Assembly: GCF_030295745.1 (NCBI RefSeq) | Contig: NZ_AP027291.1 | Span: forward strand, 1,736,001-1,800,000 | Source of the DNA: Mycolicibacterium sp. TUM20985 | GTDB lineage: Bacteria; Actinomycetota; Actinomycetes; Mycobacteriales; Mycobacteriaceae | Direction of reading: 5' to 3' | Length of the DNA stretch: 64,000 nucleotides | In this document: one piece after another, positions 8,811 to 18,000 of the stretch | Layout: each line of letters begins with the position of its first letter | Position numbering within the stretch: position 1 is the stretch's first letter | Made by a program: the position numbers and the translations under genes | The notes under the pieces: model-generated | The model's database searches: none | What the model was told of the DNA's origin: nothing | The model's input: the letters and a program-made list of their open reading frames with translations, nothing else

Positions 8811-10088
8811 ATGACCGAGTCGAAGCCGTCGACCCCCGCCGTGGTCCGCGCGCACCGCGTCCGACGGATGGGGGGCCGCGACCCACACGAACCGCACCGC
8901 GTCGCCACCCCGCTGGAACTGCTCTTCGATCTGACGTTCGTCATCGCCTTCGGCGTCGCTGCGTCGGAGCTCTCGCACGCCCTCGCCGGCGGTCACGTCG
9001 GCGTCGGGTTGACGGGGTTCGTCTTCGCCATGTTCGCGACGTGCTGGGCGTGGATCAACTTCACCTGGTTCGCCTCGGCGTATGACACCGATGACTGGAT
9101 GTACCGCATCCTGACCATGGTGCAGATGGTCGGTGTGCTGATCCTGGCGCTCGGCATCCCGCCGTTCTACGCGTCGATCGAGCATGGGGGACACCTCGAC
9201 AATGCCCTGATCGTCGCCGGTTACGTCGTGATGCGCGTGGCGATGGTGGCGCAGTGGCTGCGGGCGTCGCGGCAGGATCCCGAGCGCAGGCCCGCCAGCC
9301 TGACCTACGCGACCGTGATCACGGTCGTTCAGGTCGGTTGGATCGCCTCGATCTTCCTTCCACTGTCGGTCTCCGCGGGACTGGTCGTCTTCGCGCTGCT
9401 GGGCGTCGCGGAGATGGTCGGGCCGTGGCTCGCCGAGACCCGCCGGGGCGGTACGCCGTGGCATGCCCACCACATCGCGGAGCGGTACGGGCTACTCGCG
9501 ATCATCGCCCTCGGCGAGGGCGTGGTCGGTACCGTCGCCTCGCTCACCGCCGTCGTGGGGGAGCGCGGCTGGACGCCCGATGCGGTCATCCTCGCCGTCG
9601 CGGGCACCGGGCTGACGTTCGGCATGTGGTGGATCTACTTCGCGGTGCCGTCCGCCGATCTGCTGCACGCGCACCGCGAACGGTCCTTCCACTTCGGCTA
9701 CCTGCACATCGCGGTGTTCGGGGCGATCGTGGCGACCGGTGCCGGACTGCACACGGCCGCCTACTACGTCGAGGAACAATCGGTGCTCGGCTCCGTGGGC
9801 ACGGTCCTGGCGGTGGTCATCCCGGTCGGGGTCTACATCGCGCTGATCTTCGTGCTCTACGGGTTGATGGTCGGGGGGTGGGACGCCGTCCACCTGCTCC
9901 TGGCGGTGTTGACCGCGGGGGTGCTGGTGGGGGCCGTCGTGGCCGCGGCCGCCGGCGTCCCGATGACGGCGTGCCTGCTGATCGTGACCCTGGCGCCCGT
10001 CGTCAGCGTCGTGGGGTTCGAGGTACTGGGGCACCGGCACGAGTCCCGCGACGTCGACGCCGGTGTGGTGCCCGCGGCGAAGGGGTAG
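8811..10088 (+). CDS. Low temperature requirement protein A (LtrA) family membrane protein
   Basis: A 425-residue protein with about eleven to twelve hydrophobic helices. The N-terminal cytosolic stretch ends in RVATPLELLFDLTFVIAF, the hallmark segment of the LtrA family, followed by TCWAWINFTWFASAYDTDDW. The family is named after a Listeria gene needed for growth at low temperature; its biochemical role is unknown. The start ATG 8811 has GGGAGGAGG seven bases upstream. The next gene (ChaB-like) begins 22 bp later, so the two may be co-transcribed. Confidence 0.85.
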   Translation: MTESKPSTPAVVRAHRVRRMGGRDPHEPHRVATPLELLFDLTFVIAFGVAASELSHALAGGHVGVGLTGFVFAMFATCWAWINFTWFASAYDTDDWMYRILTMVQMVGVLILALGIPPFYASIEHGGHLDNALIVAGYVVMRVAMVAQWLRASRQDPERRPASLTYATVITVVQVGWIASIFLPLSVSAGLVVFALLGVAEMVGPWLAETRRGGTPWHAHHIAERYGLLAIIALGEGVVGTVASLTAVVGERGWTPDAVILAVAGTGLTFGMWWIYFAVPSADLLHAHRERSFHFGYLHIAVFGAIVATGAGLHTAAYYVEEQSVLGSVGTVLAVVIPVGVYIALIFVLYGLMVGGWDAVHLLLAVLTAGVLVGAVVAAAAGVPMTACLLIVTLAPVVSVVGFEVLGHRHESRDVDAGVVPAAKG

Positions 10089-10110
10089 TTCGGTCCTCGA
10101 GGAGGACGCC

Positions 10111-10530
10111 ATGCCAAAGATCGGAAAGAACGGACGCGCCAAGAAGTCCGAGCTACCCAGCACGTTGCGGAAGTCGCCCGAGAAGGCCCAGCAGACCTTC
10201 GCCGCGGCGCATGACGCCGCCGCCGACGAGTACGGCGACGAGGGACGGGCTCACCGGGTGGCGTTCAGCGCGGTGAAGCACTCCTTCGAGAAGGTCGGCG
10301 ATCACTGGGAGGCCAAGGAGGAGAAGGGTCCGTCGGACGAACGTGCCCGAAGAGGAGGTTTGGACGGCGGCGGCGAGACCGCCGAGGGCGTCGACGCCAA
10401 CGCGTCGAAGAAGCACCTGATGGACGTCGCCAAGCGGCTCGACGTCGCCGGCCGGTCGACGATGACCAAAGGCGAGTTGGTCGACGCGATCGTCAAGGCG
10501 AATCGCCGGATCACGGCCCGACGTCGCTGA
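10111..10530 (+). CDS. ChaB-like protein with Rho-N/SAP-like C-terminal segment
   Basis: A 139-residue basic protein. Residues about 14-70 (LPSTLRKSPEKAQQTFAAAHD, written here in part, through VAFSAVKHSFEKVGDHW) match the ChaB family, named after a putative regulator of cation transport. Residues about 100-135 (KKHLMDVAKRLDVAGRSTM then KGELVDAI) resemble the Rho termination factor N-terminal helix pair, a nucleic-acid-binding fold. The ATG has GAGGAGG about seven bases upstream. It is probably a small DNA- or RNA-associated stress protein; function is inferred only from domains. Confidence 0.8.
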   Translation: MPKIGKNGRAKKSELPSTLRKSPEKAQQTFAAAHDAAADEYGDEGRAHRVAFSAVKHSFEKVGDHWEAKEEKGPSDERARRGGLDGGGETAEGVDANASKKHLMDVAKRLDVAGRSTMTKGELVDAIVKANRRITARRR

Positions 10531-10532
10531 CC

Positions 10533-11813
10533 TCAGCGCTCGGGGGCGTGCACGTCGAACGTCTCCAGCAGCGAGCGTTCCTGCTCGGCCTTCATCAGCC
10601 GACGGGCCTTCCCGCGGGTGATGAGGATCCCCGTCACCGCGAGCGCCCAGACCGCGTACTGCACGATCCATGCCAGCCGGAACGAGTCGAACGAATAGCC
10701 GCCTGCCGCACCGAGAATCACGCCCATGGCCTGCATCACCAAGAGTGAGGCGACGAACCCGCCCATGTTGACCATGCCCTGAGCGGTGCCGAGCGTGGCG
10801 CTGGGGTTGAACGTCCTGGCGAAGTCGAACCCGACCATCGAGCCGGGTCCACCGACCGAGATCACCACGACCAGGACCACGAGCAGCCACAGCGGAGCCC
10901 GGCCGGGTAGCGCGAGGACGACGGTCCACACCAGGGCGTTGCTGGCGATGATTGCGAGCACGATCCACGACCGCCGGTGCGGGTAACGCCCGGTGAAGAT
11001 GCCGATCAGGATCCCCGCCGCGATGGCGGTGGCGACGGAGACGACGAGCAGCGCGCCCGCGGTGCTCGTCGACTGACCCTGCGCGACGGTCACGTACGGA
11101 ACGCCCCACATCAGGCAGAACACGGTCACGGAGAACTGAGTCCCCATGTGGGTGAAGAACCCGAGCCGGGTGCCGGGCCGCAGCCAGACGGTCTTCACGC
11201 TGGACAGCACGGCGGAGACCGTCAGGTTCTCCTTGTCGGTCACGCGCCCGTGCGGGGTGTTCTTGACCAACGCCAGCACGAGCACCATCGCGAGCACGCC
11301 GAATGCCGCCACCGACAGGTAGGCGGTCGCCCACGTGGTCCCGGTCAGCAACGCCAGGAAGGGCAACGCCGAGAGCACCTGACCGAGTTGGCCGCAGATG
11401 CCGGTCAGCTGGGTGAGCAGCGGCACCTGGCGCGGGGGGAACCAGTGCGGCACTAGTCGGAGCACCGAGATGAAGGTGACGGCGTCGCCGAGGCCGACGA
11501 TGGCGCGGGCGCCAACGGCCAGCGGCAACGACTCGGTCAGCGCGAGCAGGAGTTGACCGCTGGCCATCAACGCCGCGCCTGCCACGATCAGCACCCGGGA
11601 GCCGAAGCGGTCGAGGAGTACCCCCGCGGGCACCTGCGCACCGGCGTACACGACGACCTGCAGTACCACGAACGTCGACAGCACCCCGGGGCTGGCGTTG
11701 AAGCGCTCGGCGGCGTCGAGACCGGAAACGCCTAGTGTGGTCCGATTGAGCACGGCGACGATGTAGGCGAGCAGCCCCGTCGCCCAGATTGTCCAGGCGC
11801 GCACTCGGTCCAT
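10533..11813 (-). CDS. Major facilitator superfamily transporter
   Basis: A 426-residue protein with twelve predicted helices. MFS signatures include GVLLDRFGSR between helices 2 and 3 and ARAIVGLGDAVTF in helix 4. ATG 11813 is chosen; the frame stays open upstream to a TTG at 11864, but no ribosome site supports that longer form. The gene converges on the ChaB-like gene with 2 bp between stops. The divergent MerR regulator starts 155 bp away, so the MFS pump may be a target of that regulator (inference from layout). The substrate is unknown. Confidence 0.82.
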   Translation of the reverse strand: MDRVRAWTIWATGLLAYIVAVLNRTTLGVSGLDAAERFNASPGVLSTFVVLQVVVYAGAQVPAGVLLDRFGSRVLIVAGAALMASGQLLLALTESLPLAVGARAIVGLGDAVTFISVLRLVPHWFPPRQVPLLTQLTGICGQLGQVLSALPFLALLTGTTWATAYLSVAAFGVLAMVLVLALVKNTPHGRVTDKENLTVSAVLSSVKTVWLRPGTRLGFFTHMGTQFSVTVFCLMWGVPYVTVAQGQSTSTAGALLVVSVATAIAAGILIGIFTGRYPHRRSWIVLAIIASNALVWTVVLALPGRAPLWLLVVLVVVISVGGPGSMVGFDFARTFNPSATLGTAQGMVNMGGFVASLLVMQAMGVILGAAGGYSFDSFRLAWIVQYAVWALAVTGILITRGKARRLMKAEQERSLLETFDVHAPER

Positions 11814-11968
11814 CGTCGCAAACAGCGGTGCGCGATGGCGAATCGAAATCCCACTAGACGCCAACGTGCAATCTTCGCAAACGTCCCCCCGGCTGGGCTA
11901 CCGTAGTGGCCAGAACGTACGAGTTGGCTCCGCTATCGCGCTGACCGGCTGTTTGGGGGAGTAGGCAG

Positions 11969-12589
11969 GTGCCAGAGTATCGGCTCGAGGAGCTGGCTGC
12001 GGTCTCGGCCGTCAGTGTCCGCAACATCCGGGCCTACCGCGAGCGCGGTCTTCTCGACCCGCCGCGCCGCGAAGGCCGGTCCGCGCTCTACGACGATCAC
12101 CACCTGGCCCAGCTAAGGACCGTCAACGAGTTGCTTCGCAAGGGTTTTACCTCGGCGCACATCGCGGAGTTCCTCGCCGGCCAGCGTCAGGGTCACGACT
12201 TGGCCAGCACCCTCGGGCTTCCCGGTGGTCCGCCGCGCCGCACCGCGGTCGCCCTCGACATCGACGTCGACGGTGACGAGGCGCGACGGTTGGTGCGGCA
12301 CGGACTGGCCGATGTCGTCGACGGCAGGGTGACGTTGATCGACCCGGACCTGGCGGCGATCGTCGGTGGCGCGACCGAGCATCTCCGCTACGTGCAGACG
12401 ATCCTGCGGGTCGCGGAGGGCATCACCGAGCAGGTCGAGGAACTCGCGAAGTCCGTCGCGAACGCGTTGGCGGAGAGCACGGTCGAGCACCTGGCGCTCG
12501 GGCGACGCGTCGTCGCCGACCGGCTGGAGGACGCCCTGCGCCGACACCTCGGCACCGACGTCGGGCTCGGTGGCGCGTCGGAGGTCTGA
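11969..12589 (+). CDS. MerR-family transcriptional regulator
   Basis: A 206-residue protein starting at GTG 11969, with GGGGGAG about ten bases upstream. The N-terminal MerR winged helix-turn-helix is clear: YRLEELAAVSAVSVRNIRAY, then RERGLLDPPRREGRSALY. The dimerisation and sensor part (residues about 90-206) has no cysteine pattern for metals. MerR proteins bind spaced palindromes and twist promoters on ligand binding. The nearest divergent gene is the MFS transporter. The stop is 4 bp from the end of the convergent ABC importer operon. Confidence 0.85.
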   Translation: MPEYRLEELAAVSAVSVRNIRAYRERGLLDPPRREGRSALYDDHHLAQLRTVNELLRKGFTSAHIAEFLAGQRQGHDLASTLGLPGGPPRRTAVALDIDVDGDEARRLVRHGLADVVDGRVTLIDPDLAAIVGGATEHLRYVQTILRVAEGITEQVEELAKSVANALAESTVEHLALGRRVVADRLEDALRRHLGTDVGLGGASEV

Positions 12590-12593
12590 CTGG

Positions 12594-13394
12594 CTACAAC
12601 CTGGTGGTCGCGGGGTCGCCGCCGAATCGCTGCGCCAGCCACACCGGGATGATCGCCAACACCGTCAGCGCCGCGGCGACCACGTTGATCACGGGAGCCT
12701 GGTTGGGGCGGAACAGGTTTCCGAAGATCCAGATCGGCAGGGTCTGCACGGCGGGGCCCGCGGTGAAGGTGGTCACCACGATCTCGTCGAAGCTCAGGGC
12801 GAACGCCAGGATCGCGCCGGCGACCAGCGCCCCGCGCATCATCGGGAACGTCACGAACCGGAACGTCTGCCACGACGACGCACCCAGGTCGGCCGACGCG
12901 TCCTCCAGATCCGTTCCCAGCCTGCGCAACCGGGCTTGGGTGTTGTTGAACACGATGACGATGCAGAACGTCGCATGGCCAACGATCACCGTGGCAAGGC
13001 CGAGGGTCACCCCGAGCGCGGAGGTGAACGTGGCGTTCAGCGCGATACCGGTGACGATGCCGGGCAGTGTGATCGGCAAGACCACCAGGAAGCTGATCGT
13101 GTGACGGCCGAAGAACTGGTGGCGCTGGACGGCGAAGGCGACCATCGTGCCGAGCACCAGCGCGATCGCCGTGGCACCGAGCCCGACGAGCACCGAGTTG
13201 GCCAGCGAAGTCCACATTCCCTGGCTGTTCCAGGCGTCGGCCCACCACCGCAGCGTGAAACCGCTCGGCGGGAAGGCGAACGACCGCGAGGAGTTGAACG
13301 CGTTGACGACGATGAGAAGCAATGGTGCGTAGAGGAATACCAGGACCAGCACGGTCCAGGTCCGCACTGCGCCACGCGCGCCCTTCGACAACAT
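12594..13394 (-). CDS. ABC transporter permease, spermidine/putrescine type (PotC-like)
   Basis: A 266-residue inner-membrane permease with six helices and the EAA-type loop that contacts the ATPase (DASADLGASSWQTFRFVTFP). It is the last gene of a four-gene operon read right to left: ATPase, lipoprotein binding protein, PotB-like permease, this gene. Its ATG shares one base with the stop of the upstream permease gene, showing tight coupling. It most resembles PotC/YdcV permeases for polyamines or related small cations; the true substrate is not proven. Confidence 0.85.
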   Translation of the reverse strand: MLSKGARGAVRTWTVLVLVFLYAPLLLIVVNAFNSSRSFAFPPSGFTLRWWADAWNSQGMWTSLANSVLVGLGATAIALVLGTMVAFAVQRHQFFGRHTISFLVVLPITLPGIVTGIALNATFTSALGVTLGLATVIVGHATFCIVIVFNNTQARLRRLGTDLEDASADLGASSWQTFRFVTFPMMRGALVAGAILAFALSFDEIVVTTFTAGPAVQTLPIWIFGNLFRPNQAPVINVVAAALTVLAIIPVWLAQRFGGDPATTRL

Positions 13395-14272
13395 CAGACG
13401 TTCTCCAGCGCGCCGGTTCGTCGCATCGCGAGTAGGTAGAGGACGACGGCGGCCAACGGGATGATCGAGAGCGCAGCGGCCAGCGGTTGATTGTTGGCGG
13501 TGACCAGTTGCCCGTAGATGATGTTGCCCAGCATCTGGGTCTTCCCGCCGACGATGGTCACCGCGATGTAGTCACCGAGAGACAGCGAGAAGGTGAAGAT
13601 CGACCCGGCGGCGATGCCGGGAAAGACCAACGGCGCCATCACTCTTCGCAACGTGGAGAGATCGGAGGCGCCCAGGTCCGAGCTCGCGTCGATGAGGTGG
13701 TTCGGCACGCGTTCGAAGGCCGCGAACACGGGGATGATCATGTACGGCAACCAGAGGTACGTCAGGGTGATGACGGTGGCGACCAGGCCGTAGCCGGGGG
13801 TGTATCCGGTGGCCCACGAGAGCGGCCCGTCGGGGGACAGCAGCACCCGCCACGCGTAGGCCTTGACGAGGTAGCTCGCCCACAGCGGCGTCGTCACCGC
13901 GACGACGAGCACCAGACGCATGCGCGGGGAGGCGACCTTCGCCATGTGCAACCCCAACGGGACGGCGAGCACCGCGCAGATCACGGTGACCAGCAGGGCC
14001 ACTCCCACGGTGCGGAGTGTCACCGTGCGGAACACCTCGTCGGTCAGCACCCGAACGACGTTGTCGCCGGTAACCGTGTGCACGACCGCTCCGGTGAAGG
14101 AGTTCGTCGTCCAGAAGGCCGAAACGAGCAGCACGGCAAGCGAACCCAGGTACGCCACCACCAGCCAAGCCAATGGCGGGACCAGCAGGAAGGCCAGCGT
14201 CAGCCAGCCCCGCCGAGGTGGCGACATCGGATCGCGCCGCCGCGCCGCCGTGGCGGGGGCGGCCGGGCTCAC
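13394..14272 (-). CDS. ABC transporter permease, spermidine/putrescine type (PotB-like)
   Basis: A 292-residue permease with six helices and the EAA-like loop IDASSDLGASDLSTLRRVM. GTG 14272 is chosen because it overlaps the stop of the binding-protein gene by 4 bp (GTGA), the usual coupling in such operons; GTG 14302 and ATG 14230 are possible alternatives. It would pair with the downstream PotC-like subunit to form the membrane channel of the importer. Confidence 0.83.
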   Translation of the reverse strand: MSPAAPATAARRRDPMSPPRRGWLTLAFLLVPPLAWLVVAYLGSLAVLLVSAFWTTNSFTGAVVHTVTGDNVVRVLTDEVFRTVTLRTVGVALLVTVICAVLAVPLGLHMAKVASPRMRLVLVVAVTTPLWASYLVKAYAWRVLLSPDGPLSWATGYTPGYGLVATVITLTYLWLPYMIIPVFAAFERVPNHLIDASSDLGASDLSTLRRVMAPLVFPGIAAGSIFTFSLSLGDYIAVTIVGGKTQMLGNIIYGQLVTANNQPLAAALSIIPLAAVVLYLLAMRRTGALENV

Positions 14273-15462
14273 CCCTTGATCTGCTGCCACTTGCTGACCC
14301 ACTCGTCGTAGGCCGTGCAGTTGTCGCCGCTACCGTCGACGCACTGCTTCTGCGGCGTGGTCCAGTAGTGGAGTTGGGAGGCGTAGGCCTCGTCGGTGGC
14401 GTGGTAGATGTCGCAGAAGTCCTTCTCGGAGGTGAACTCGCAGGCCTTGGTCTGCGCGGGCGCCTCGCCGAAGTACTCGGCGACCTGGGCGTTGACCTTC
14501 GGGGAGGTGATCCAGTCCATCCACTTGTACATGCAATTCGGATGCGCGGCCTTGGCGGCGACCATCCACGTGTCGGACCACCCCGTGGCCCCCTCCTTCG
14601 GCAGGACGGTGTTCACCTGCACCTTGTTCTCGCTGCCGATGGTGTTGGCGATCACCTGCCAGGTGGTGCCGATCACCGATGTGCCCGACTCGAACGCCTG
14701 CACCTCCTTGGTGTAGTCCGACCAGTACTCGCTGACGTTCTCCCGCTGCTGGGTGAGCAATTCAACTGCGGCGTCGAGTTGTTCGGTGGTCAGCGAGTAC
14801 GGGTCCTTGATGCCCAACTCGGGCTTGGTCTTCATCAGGTACAGGGCCGCGTCTGCGATGTAGATCGGTGAGTCATAGGCGGTGACCTTGCCCTTGTACT
14901 TGCCGGCGTCGGTGAACACCGCACCCCACGAGTCGGGGGCGTCGGTGACGACGCCGACGTTGTACATGAGCAGGTTGGCGCCCCAGCCGTGCGGGATGCC
15001 GTACATCTGGCCGTCCACCGAGTTCCACGGCTTGTCCTTGAGGAAGCTGGAGATGGTCGAGTAGTTTCCCACCAAAGCGGTGTTCACCGGTGCGACGTCA
15101 CCTGCGTAGATCAGCCGCAGGGTGGCATCACCGGATGCCGAGACGCCGTCGTACTGCCCGGAGCGCATCAGCTGCACCATCTCGTCGGAGGTGTTGCCGA
15201 CCTTCACGTTGACCTTGCAGCCGGTCTGCTGCTCGAACGGCGTCACCCAGTCCACCGCCGGGTCGTTCGACCCGTTCTCGGCGTAACCGGCCCACGCGAT
15301 CAGGTTGAGCTGGCCCTCGCCGTCGCCGAGGGCGCCGAGCGGTTCGATCTTGGGCGGGGCGGTTCCGGCGTCACCCCCGCCGGATTCCGAGCTGGAGCAT
15401 CCGACGACGAGTGCGGCGCATGCGGCAATGGTGAAGCCGATCCGCAACGCGGTGAGTTTCAT
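14269..15462 (-). CDS. Extracellular polyamine-type substrate-binding lipoprotein
   Basis: A 397-residue lipoprotein. The signal peptide ends in a lipobox, ALVVGC, with Cys22 as the lipidation site. The mature part is a PotD/F-type (cluster D) binding protein: LNLIAWAGYAENG near the start, the hinge region QYDGVSASGDATLRLI, and AYDSPIYIADAALYL. It delivers substrate from the cell envelope to the two permeases. A GGAG sequence sits four bases upstream of the ATG. It lies 41 bp downstream of the ATPase gene in the same operon. Confidence 0.87.
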   Translation of the reverse strand: MKLTALRIGFTIAACAALVVGCSSSESGGGDAGTAPPKIEPLGALGDGEGQLNLIAWAGYAENGSNDPAVDWVTPFEQQTGCKVNVKVGNTSDEMVQLMRSGQYDGVSASGDATLRLIYAGDVAPVNTALVGNYSTISSFLKDKPWNSVDGQMYGIPHGWGANLLMYNVGVVTDAPDSWGAVFTDAGKYKGKVTAYDSPIYIADAALYLMKTKPELGIKDPYSLTTEQLDAAVELLTQQRENVSEYWSDYTKEVQAFESGTSVIGTTWQVIANTIGSENKVQVNTVLPKEGATGWSDTWMVAAKAAHPNCMYKWMDWITSPKVNAQVAEYFGEAPAQTKACEFTSEKDFCDIYHATDEAYASQLHYWTTPQKQCVDGSGDNCTAYDEWVSKWQQIKG

Positions 15463-15503
15463 GACGCTCCGTTCAATTCGATCCTGTTGGCTGTCGATCA
15501 TCT

Positions 15504-16556
15504 TCAGTTGGTCAAGTCGTGCACGGCACTGTCGGGCCAGGCCAGGGTGATGGGGGTGCCGTGGCCCAGGTCGTCGGGTAGTGACGCCGCGGCGTTGAGC
15601 ACGGTCGCGGTCAGCGTGACACCCGGTTGCCCGACCACCTGAGCGACGGCGGCCACCCGGGTGGTCGCCCCCGCGTAGATGATCTCGGCGACGGTGGCGT
15701 CGACGGTGCGACTTCCCGGCGCGGCCCCGCCGCCCGCCGCGAGCACCGAGATGCGTTCGGGTCGTACGGCGAACATGCCGGGTCTGCCGACGAGCGCCGT
15801 CGCAGCGTCGCCGTCGAGCACGTTGGAGGTGCCGACGAAGTCGGCGACGAATCGGTTCACCGGGTTCTCGTAGACATCGCGCGCCTTGCCGACCTGTTCG
15901 ATGCGTCCGTCGTTGAACACCGCGAGCCGGTCGCACAGCGTCAGCGCCTCGTCCTGATCGTGGGTCACGATGACGAAGGTGATGCCGACTTCCCGCTGGA
16001 TCGCCTTGAGCTCCACCTGCATCTGTTCGCGAAGCTTCAGGTCGAGCGCGCCGAGCGGCTCGTCGAGCAGCAGGACCCTCGGCCGCCCCACCAGGGCTCG
16101 GGCCAGGGCGACGCGCTGACGCTGACCACCGGACAGTTGCGCGGGCTTACGGGGTCCGAAGTCGGCGAGCCGCACCATCTCCAGGGCCTCGGTCGTCCGG
16201 GTGCGGCGCTCATCCTTGGCCACGCCGCGAACCTTCAACCCGTACTCGACGTTCTGCGCGACGGTCATGTGCGGAAAGAGGGCGTACTCCTGGAAGACGG
16301 TGTTCACGTCGCGGCGCCGCGCGGGGAGCTCGGTGACGTCGACGCCGCCGAGCTTGATCGTCCCGGCGGTCGGCTGCTCGAACCCGGCGATCATCCGCAG
16401 CACGGTGGTCTTACCCGATCCGGAGGGGCCGAGTATCGCGAACAGCTCGCCATCGTCGACGGTCAGGTCGGCGCCCGCGACGGCCACGATCGAGTCGCCG
16501 AAGACCTTGCGTACACCCGCGAGTTCGATTCGAGGTTCGCCGGGGCCCGTTGGCAT
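15504..16556 (-). CDS. ABC transporter ATP-binding protein, polyamine type (PotA-like)
   Basis: A 350-residue ATPase with all ABC motifs: Walker [11 protein letters not shown]-loop FQEYALFPH, signature [15 protein letters not shown], Walker [12 protein letters not shown] and switch histidine [11 protein letters not shown]. The C-terminal part (about 240-350) is the TOBE regulatory domain of the CUT1/PotA branch. It energises the importer and is the first gene of the operon. ATG 16556 fits homologous N-termini; the longer open frame upstream has no supporting ribosome site. Confidence 0.9.
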   Translation of the reverse strand: MPTGPGEPRIELAGVRKVFGDSIVAVAGADLTVDDGELFAILGPSGSGKTTVLRMIAGFEQPTAGTIKLGGVDVTELPARRRDVNTVFQEYALFPHMTVAQNVEYGLKVRGVAKDERRTRTTEALEMVRLADFGPRKPAQLSGGQRQRVALARALVGRPRVLLLDEPLGALDLKLREQMQVELKAIQREVGITFVIVTHDQDEALTLCDRLAVFNDGRIEQVGKARDVYENPVNRFVADFVGTSNVLDGDAATALVGRPGMFAVRPERISVLAAGGGAAPGSRTVDATVAEIIYAGATTRVAAVAQVVGQPGVTLTATVLNAAASLPDDLGHGTPITLAWPDSAVHDLTN

Positions 16557-16737
16557 GCGGTGAATCGTATGGATCCGTCGTTCACGCCGCAGCGCAACGT
16601 AGGGAATCCACGGAATCCGGTCGTTTGGTCGACGGTTTTCGTTCCCGGGGACGGCGTTCGCAATGGCACTAAAACTTGATGCAGATGTGACCAGTGGCGT
16701 TGATGAGGGAAATGGGGCGCCTGTCATATCCTGTGGT

Positions 16738-17475
16738 GTGGCGATTTCCCGGCGAGACGTACTCAAGTACGCCGCCGCCGCGCCGGCGATCGCCGGGTTC
16801 GGCGGTGGTCTGGCGGCTGCGGTGTCGGCTGCCTTGGCGCCGGGGACGGCCTCGGCCGCGCCGCTGGGCGTACTGCTCGACTATGCCGCCGGGGTGATCC
16901 CCGCCTCGGCCATTCGCGCCGCCGGCGCGGCGGGTGCCATTCGCTACGTCTCGGACCGCCGACCCGGTGGCGCGTGGATGCTCGGCAAGCCGATCCAGCT
17001 ACCCGAGGCGCGGGACTTGTACCAGAGCGGGCTGAAGATCGTGTCGTGCTACCAATTCGGCAAGCAGGACAGCGCCGACTGGCTCGGCGGCCAGAACGCC
17101 GGCGTTCGACATGCGAAGCGCGGCTGGCAACTGCACGTCGCGGCGGGCGGTTCGTACGGCGCCCCGATCTACGCGTCGATCGACGACGACCCGTCGCCTG
17201 AGCAGTACAAGCAGCAGGTGGCGCCCTATCTGCGCGGGTGGGAAGCGGTGCTGGGGCATCAGCGGGTCGGTGTGTACGCGAACTCGAAGACCATCGACTG
17301 GGCCCTGCAGGATGGGCTCGGCTCCTACTTCTGGCAGCACAACTGGGGGTCGCCCAAGGGGTTCACCCACCCTGCAGCGCACTTGCATCAGGTCGAGATC
17401 GACAAGCGAAGCGTGGGTGGCGTTGGCGTCGACCTCAACCACGTGTTGAAGCCCCGGTTCGGTCAGTGGGACTAA
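16738..17475 (+). CDS. Tat-exported DUF1906 glycoside-hydrolase-like protein (Rv2525c homologue)
   Basis: A 245-residue protein beginning with a twin-arginine signal (SRRDVLKY, Ala-rich core, cleavage near ASAA). The body matches Rv2525c of M. tuberculosis almost residue for residue in stretches such as [18 protein letters not shown] and [20 protein letters not shown]. Proteins with DUF1906 have a TIM-barrel fold like glycoside hydrolase family 25 and act outside the membrane, probably on cell-wall glycan. GTG 16738 places the Tat motif at the N-terminus; no strong ribosome site is visible. Its position just upstream of fas is the same as in M. tuberculosis. Confidence 0.87.
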   Translation: MAISRRDVLKYAAAAPAIAGFGGGLAAAVSAALAPGTASAAPLGVLLDYAAGVIPASAIRAAGAAGAIRYVSDRRPGGAWMLGKPIQLPEARDLYQSGLKIVSCYQFGKQDSADWLGGQNAGVRHAKRGWQLHVAAGGSYGAPIYASIDDDPSPEQYKQQVAPYLRGWEAVLGHQRVGVYANSKTIDWALQDGLGSYFWQHNWGSPKGFTHPAAHLHQVEIDKRSVGGVGVDLNHVLKPRFGQWD

Positions 17476-18000
17476 CATTACCGATCAGTAAGTTTGGCCA
17501 GCAAACAATTTTGCGGCCCGGCGCTTTCTGAGTAGACACTGCGGACGAGAGTGTTTACCCGTCCGCGATTTCTCGCACGCGGCGGGGCGCACGAAAAATG
17601 TACATAACGATTAGGTAACAATACTGCCTTGAACTGCGCTGTTATTGCTACTGGACCGTAACCACCCGCCAGCAGGACGTTTGTACCGGAACACCGGAAG
17701 GCGTCACGAAGTCCGCGTTATCCAATGTGTGGTTACCCGTGCGTAGAACTCGCCAGTAACCATTTGGGGGTCCAAAATGGAGCAGGTTCTTATGACACTC
17801 TTATTGGGGTTGGCCTGCACGCCCGGGTCGTCCGGGAAGTGACCTGAGCCCGTCGGGATCCGACACCCGACTCGAGAACCGCGGACACCCGCAGGGGCGC
17901 GGGGCCTCACCGCCGAGGACGCAGAAGACGCACGCAAGCAGACGAGCCGTGCAGACGTGATGAGCGATACGCGCAAGAGCGCACGAGGAGATGGCAAGAC
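17476..18000 (+). promoter_or_regulatory. fas upstream regulatory region
   Basis: A 525-bp gene-free stretch before fas, with lower G+C than the genes around it. It contains a near-perfect TetR-type palindrome at 17478-17491, the heptamer GTAACCA at 17658-17664 and 17756-17762 and its complement TGGTTAC at 17730-17736, and an imperfect 21-bp palindrome at 17760-17780. In mycobacteria fas is activated by the TetR-family regulator FasR, which responds to long acyl-CoA, so such repeats are good operator candidates. The exact FasR site and the promoter hexamers cannot be fixed by eye. The fas ribosome site is GGAGATGG, about ten bases before GTG 18001. Confidence 0.55.
17478..17491. promoter_or_regulatory. 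TetR-type palindrome
   Basis: The 14-mer TTACCGATCAGTAA is an inverted repeat (TTAC and GTAA arms around a GATC core) with one mismatched pair. It begins three bases after the stop of the Rv2525c-like gene. The form is that of TetR-family operators; the binding protein is unknown. Confidence 0.45.
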
